The notes beneath the pieces were generated by a model that ran no database searches, was not told where the DNA came from, and worked only from the letters and a program-made list of their open reading frames with translations. From Bacillota bacterium (GTDB taxonomy: Bacteria > Bacillota > Clostridia > Oscillospirales > Acutalibacteraceae), in the NCBI GenBank assembly GCA_023417635.1, contig JAEZFF010000043.1:1-23526 (forward strand): a stretch of DNA of 23,526 nucleotides, written 5' to 3'. Positions 20,744-23,526 of the stretch are shown here, in pieces. Both the position numbers and the translations under genes were made by a program. Each line of letters starts with the position of its first letter. The first letter of the stretch is position 1.

Positions 20744-21214
20744 TTACACCAGCAGGTTTAGGCTGGAAGAAGCAATGGCGTTCTGCAGGTAAGAGGTGTA
20801 GGAATTCAGTACCTGCTTGCGTTCATCGGCTGTAACGGCATCCGACTTTTCCGCCTGCCAGGCCTCTTCACTGGAGTCCTGCGGTTCGTTTGCTGCCGAA
20901 GCCCTTTCCGTTTCATCTGTGGCGGAAGCAGCATCAGCTGCAAAAGAATCCTGTAATTCCGAATTGTTGGAAACCGTTTCGTCGGAAGACTCTGAGGCAG
21001 CCGGGACTTGCGGTGAAAAATCATGCGCAAAATCCGTACTTAAGTCCAAAAAATCACTTTTTAGATTGCTGGTGCTGTCTGGTTCTCCTGTGGAATCGTC
21101 AGCGGCGCACACACGATTGGAGTTGAAAGGGCTGCTTGGAGTTACGGTGCTGCTTCCATTTTGTGGGTAAGCATACATTCCACAGCTCATTGCCGCAAAA
21201 TCAGAAATGCGCAT
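20744..21214 (-). CDS. Small acidic Ser/Ala-rich protein of unknown function
   Basis: Not recognised. With the ATG at 21214 it has 156 residues; this start has AAGGAGG 8 bases upstream, so it is preferred to the ATG at 21244. The N-terminus MRISDFAAMSCGMYAYPQN is followed by a long low-complexity stretch (about 20-120) rich in Ser, Asp, Glu, Ala and Thr with almost no hydrophobic residues, surely disordered and very acidic. The last 30 residues (from about ADERKQVLNSYTSYLQ) look helical and amphipathic and end in a hydrophobic LNLLV. There is no signal peptide or membrane helix. It follows glyS by 93 bases in the same direction. The strong ribosome site argues that it is translated. Confidence 0.7.
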   Translation of the reverse strand: MRISDFAAMSCGMYAYPQNGSSTVTPSSPFNSNRVCAADDSTGEPDSTSNLKSDFLDLSTDFAHDFSPQVPAASESSDETVSNNSELQDSFAADAASATDETERASAANEPQDSSEEAWQAEKSDAVTADERKQVLNSYTSYLQNAIASSSLNLLV

Positions 21215-21268
21215 CTTTGACGCCTCCTTCTGATTCTTAATCATCTATACTCTATATCGGCAGAAAGC

Positions 21269-21286
21269 AGCTGCTTTTTAGCAGCT
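21269..21286 (-). terminator. Weak hairpin after glyS
   Basis: AGCTGCT (21269-21275) and AGCAGCT (21280-21286) pair perfectly around four bases. On the minus strand it follows the glyS stop by about 20 bases, but the downstream sequence is GCTTTCTGCC and not a T run, so termination would be partial at best and the small acidic gene could be reached by read-through. Confidence 0.35.
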
Positions 21287-21307
21287 CAGCCTATTTTTGT
21301 GCAGTCT

Positions 21308-22690
21308 TCAGAACCGGATTCTTTCTTCCAGGTATTTGTCCAGCTGGTCAATGGAAATGCGTTCCTGCTTCATCGTGTCACGGTCACGCACAGTAACGCA
21401 GCCATCCTTTTCACTGTCGAAATCGTAAGTGATGCAGAACGGCGTGCCAATTTCATCCTGGCGGCGGTAGCGCTTGCCAATGGAACCGGCGTCATCGTAA
21501 TCCGCGCGGAATTTTTTGCAGACGCGGGTATGAATTTCCTGCGCTTTGTCGTTCAGCTTTTTGCTCAGCGGCAGCATAGCACATTTGAAAGGCGCCAGCG
21601 CCGGGTGCAGGTGAAGCACCACGCGGGTATCTTTTTTCTCTTCGTTGACGACTTCTTCATCGTAAGCGTCCACCAGGAAAGCGAGAGCCACGCGGTCCGC
21701 GCCGAGCGAAGGCTCAATAACATACGGCAGGTAATGTTCGTTTGTTTCCGGGTCGAAATATTCAAGGCTCTTACCGGAATGATCCTGATGTTTTTTCAGG
21801 TCGTAATCCGTACGGTCTGCAATGCCCCAAAGCTCTCCCCAGCCAAACGGGAACAGATATTCAATATCCGTCGTGCCTTTGGAGTAGAATGCGAGCTCTT
21901 TCTTTTCATGGTCGCGCAGGCGCATATTCTTTTCCGTCATACCGAGCGAAAGCAAAAAGTCGCGGCAGCAATCTTTCCAGTAGCTGAACCACTCGAGGTC
22001 AGTGCCCGGTTTGCAGAAGAATTCGAGTTCCATCTGCTCAAATTCCCGGGTACGGAACGTGAAGTTGCCCGGGGTAATTTCGTTGCGGAAGCTCTTCCCA
22101 ATCTGGCCGATGCCGAACGGAAGCTTACGGCGCGTGGTGCGCTGCACGTTTGCGAAATTCACAAAGATGCCCTGCGCGGTTTCCGGGCGCAGGTAAATCT
22201 GGTTTTTGGCTTCTTCCGTTACGCCCTGGAACGTTTTAAACATCAGGTTAAACTGGCGAATCGGCGTAAAGTTTTCACTGCCGCAGTTCGGGCATTTAAT
22301 GTGATGCTCTTTGATAAAGGCCGACAGTTCGTCGTTGCTCCAGCCGTCTGCGCTTTTGCCCGTGAAGGCTTCCACAAGTTTGTCAGCACGGTGACGTGTT
22401 TTGCAGTCTTTGCAGTCCATCAGCGGGTCAGAAAAGCTGCCTACATGGCCCGAAGCCACCCAGACTTCCGGGTTCATCAGGATAGCGGCGTCAAGGCCGA
22501 CGTTATAAGGGCTTTCCTGTATAAACCGTTTCCACCAGGCGTGCTTAACATTGTTTTTGAACTCCACGCCGAGCGGGCCGTAATCCCATGTGTTGGAAAG
22601 GCCGCCGTAGATTTCCGAGCCGGAATAAATAAATCCGCGGTTTTTGCACAGGGATACAATTTGATCCATTGTTTTTTCAGTTGCCTGCAT
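21308..22690 (-). CDS. glyS: Glycyl-tRNA synthetase, homodimeric (alpha2) type
   Basis: A 460-residue class II synthetase that attaches glycine to tRNA-Gly. It is the single-chain alpha2 form, also found in archaea and eukaryotes, and not the bacterial alpha2beta2 GlyQ/GlyS form. Motif 1 region: YGGLSNTWDYGPLGVEFKNN; motif 2: GKSFRNEITPGNFTFRTREF; motif 3: EPSLGADRVALAFL. A zinc-type insert has CKDC and CPNC pairs about 45 residues apart. The C-terminal anticodon-binding domain begins near LHPALAPFKCAMLPL. GGAGG lies 9 bases before the ATG. The gtrA gene ends 42 bases upstream in the same direction, so both probably share the gtrA promoter; I see no T-box leader in that short gap. Confidence 0.97.
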   Translation of the reverse strand: MQATEKTMDQIVSLCKNRGFIYSGSEIYGGLSNTWDYGPLGVEFKNNVKHAWWKRFIQESPYNVGLDAAILMNPEVWVASGHVGSFSDPLMDCKDCKTRHRADKLVEAFTGKSADGWSNDELSAFIKEHHIKCPNCGSENFTPIRQFNLMFKTFQGVTEEAKNQIYLRPETAQGIFVNFANVQRTTRRKLPFGIGQIGKSFRNEITPGNFTFRTREFEQMELEFFCKPGTDLEWFSYWKDCCRDFLLSLGMTEKNMRLRDHEKKELAFYSKGTTDIEYLFPFGWGELWGIADRTDYDLKKHQDHSGKSLEYFDPETNEHYLPYVIEPSLGADRVALAFLVDAYDEEVVNEEKKDTRVVLHLHPALAPFKCAMLPLSKKLNDKAQEIHTRVCKKFRADYDDAGSIGKRYRRQDEIGTPFCITYDFDSEKDGCVTVRDRDTMKQERISIDQLDKYLEERIRF

Positions 22691-22707
22691 TGTTTGCTTC
22701 CTCCATT

Positions 22708-22729
22708 TGGGAGCGCTGGCTGCGCCCCA
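22708..22729 (-). other. GC-rich hairpin between gtrA and glyS
   Basis: TGGGAGCGC (22708-22716) pairs with GCGCCCCA (22722-22729) with a single bulged base and a five-base loop. On the minus strand it lies between the gtrA stop and the glyS ribosome site. No T run follows, so it is not a terminator; it might stabilise the glyS message end or affect its translation. Confidence 0.4.
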
Positions 22730-22732
22730 CGC

Positions 22733-23161
22733 TTATTGATTTTCTCTTTTTTTAAAAATAAAAAGCTTGCTTAGAATATAATTGACAATCACGACAACAA
22801 TGTTTATGAGAATTTTTGAAAGCCAAACATTCCAGAAAAGCGTGTCAACCATCAATTTCATTCCGCACTCGTCGATGACCAGCGTCAGCAGCCGCGCGCC
22901 GACAAACCCGGCCAGCTCCCGCCAGAAAACGGATGCCGCAAAGCTTTTGCTGTTGAAAACGTACAGCTTATTCGTAACAAATGCAAATGCAACCGAAAGG
23001 ACCCACGCAAAAGCATTTGCTATGAGGATGTCCCAGTGCAGATAGTCGTAGCACAGGCCGCACGCCAAGATATTGATGACTGTAGTAAGTACGCCGAAAA
23101 TAATGTACTTAATCATTTCCGGTGTTGTCAGGAACCGCCATACTTTTTTAATAAAATTCAC
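22733..23161 (-). CDS. GtrA-family four-helix membrane protein
   Basis: A 142-residue membrane protein of the GtrA family, with four hydrophobic segments (about 18-38, 45-66, 81-99 and 112-134). GtrA-like proteins are thought to help move lipid-linked sugars, such as undecaprenyl-phosphate-glucose, across the membrane for wall or O-antigen modification; the partner glycosyltransferase is not in this window. Family signs are MIKYIIFGVLTTVINILACG near the start and FVTNKLYVF in the middle. The start is a GTG at 23161, about 24 bases after the predicted transcription start; the ribosome site is weak (GGCGGTG). An internal ATG at residue 16 is possible but would trim conserved-looking sequence. 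Its place ahead of glyS looks accidental. Confidence 0.85.
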   Translation of the reverse strand: MNFIKKVWRFLTTPEMIKYIIFGVLTTVINILACGLCYDYLHWDILIANAFAWVLSVAFAFVTNKLYVFNSKSFAASVFWRELAGFVGARLLTLVIDECGMKLMVDTLFWNVWLSKILINIVVVIVNYILSKLFIFKKRENQ

Positions 23162-23191
23162 GCAGACACCGCCATTCAGCAGGATACTCTT

Positions 23192-23220
23192 AGTTTACCA
23201 TCCTGTTACTTTTCTTGCAA
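23192..23220 (-). promoter_or_regulatory. Promoter of gtrA-glyS
   Basis: On the minus strand TTGCAA (23215-23220) and TAAACT (23192-23197) are 17 bases apart, with TGG before the -10 (extended -10). The gtrA GTG follows at 23161. Confidence 0.5.
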
Positions 23221-23355
23221 GAAGATTGTGAAGATTTCCGGCACAGCCTTTCCGCAGATACCCAGTATAGCGCGCAGATTTCGAAATCTGGTGAAGGGAG
23301 CGTGAATTTTCAGGCGGCAATTTGTTAAAATGCGGCTTCCCGTGTGAAAAAGCAC

Positions 23356-23384
23356 TTGCACGGCGTTGGAAACCAGTCTATCAT
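23356..23384 (+). promoter_or_regulatory. Promoter of manA
   Basis: TTGCAC (23356-23361) and TATCAT (23379-23384) are 17 bases apart. In the leader, GCCGG TTTT CCGGC (23408-23421) makes a small perfect hairpin ending ten bases before the AGGAGG site. The 282-base gap 23162-23443 between gtrA and manA otherwise shows only the divergent gtrA promoter. Confidence 0.55.
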
Positions 23385-23443
23385 AAAGACAAAGATGAGA
23401 AAAGTACGCCGGTTTTCCGGCTTGATTTACAGGAGGAAAAACA

Positions 23444-23526
23444 ATGGTATCACTTTACCCAATGAAACTGAAAGCGGCCTGCAAAGACTACATCTGGGGC
23501 GGCACGCGCCTGCGCGACGAGTACGG
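23444..23526 (+). CDS. manA: Mannose-6-phosphate isomerase, class I (N-terminus only)
   Basis: The first 27 codons are visible before the window ends. YPMKLKAACKDYIWGGTRLR matches the conserved N-terminus of type I phosphomannose isomerase (usually YPLKF...YIWGG). The enzyme interconverts mannose-6-phosphate and fructose-6-phosphate, linking mannose use or GDP-mannose synthesis to glycolysis. A perfect AGGAGG (23431-23436) lies 7 bases before the ATG. The zinc-binding and catalytic residues are beyond the window, so the call rests on the N-terminal motif alone. Confidence 0.85.
   Translation, partial: MVSLYPMKLKAACKDYIWGGTRLRDEY

Noticed and set aside
21299..22774. A 491-codon plus-strand frame opposite glyS
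   Set aside because: Antisense shadow; glyS motifs are complete on the minus strand.

Overview
The window reads as a chromosomal segment from a low-G+C-lineage (Firmicutes/Bacillota) anaerobe of the class Clostridia, most likely in the Oscillospiraceae/Ruminococcaceae neighbourhood. The base composition looks close to half G+C. The evidence is the gene content: clostridial marker genes (a DUF4830 protein, a DUF4321 protein next to maf, ZapA next to a large U32 protein, a clostridial EF-G-like GTPase), AGGAGG-type ribosome binding sites, sigma-A-type promoters (often extended -10, TGnTATAAT) and rho-independent terminators. The genus is not identifiable by reading alone. I see no tRNA, rRNA, transposase, phage gene, CRISPR array or integration site; this is mostly core housekeeping DNA with a few unusual islands.

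Layout. 1-2482 (minus): rlmB followed by a long, unrecognised, repeat-built protein that runs off the left edge. 2938-3726 (plus): an OGG-type 8-oxoguanine DNA glycosylase. 3812-4826 (plus): class II fructose-bisphosphate aldolase with its terminator. 4851-5337: a non-coding array of six 81-base tandem repeats. 5540-8319 (plus): an EF-G-like GTPase with eroded nucleotide-binding motifs, then a DUF4830 membrane-anchored protein. 8491-9201 (plus): RsuA-type pseudouridine synthase. 9412-10582 (plus): an orphan MsmX/UgpC-type sugar ABC ATPase with its own promoter and terminator. 10591-15949 (minus): a probable operon zapA, U32/DUF3656 protein, dut, DUF4321, maf and then mreB, which also has its own promoter; a terminator closes it. 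16187-20732 (plus): glycogen phosphorylase and a GH13 alpha-glucan hydrolase under a near-consensus promoter with an inverted repeat in the spacer. 20744-23220 (minus): gtrA, glyS and a small acidic protein of unknown function. 23356-23526 (plus): start of manA.

How the genes work together. glgP and the GH13 enzyme would break storage or imported alpha-glucans down to glucose-1-phosphate and short sugars; the ABC ATPase would energise one or more sugar importers; aldolase and ManA feed the products into glycolysis. zapA and mreB belong to division and cell shape; dut and maf clean the nucleotide pool; the glycosylase repairs oxidised guanine; rlmB, rsuA and the U32 protein modify or probably modify rRNA; glyS charges tRNA-Gly.

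The least explained parts are the repeat protein at 1-1694 (nested 13-residue and 72-residue repeats, with very recent tandem duplication), the 81-base intergenic array (two alternating unit types), the EF-G homologue that has lost the NKxD guanine-recognition motif, a possible 33-residue basic microprotein before glgP, and the acidic 156-residue protein after glyS. None of these amounts to a demonstrated new system; they are the places to look.
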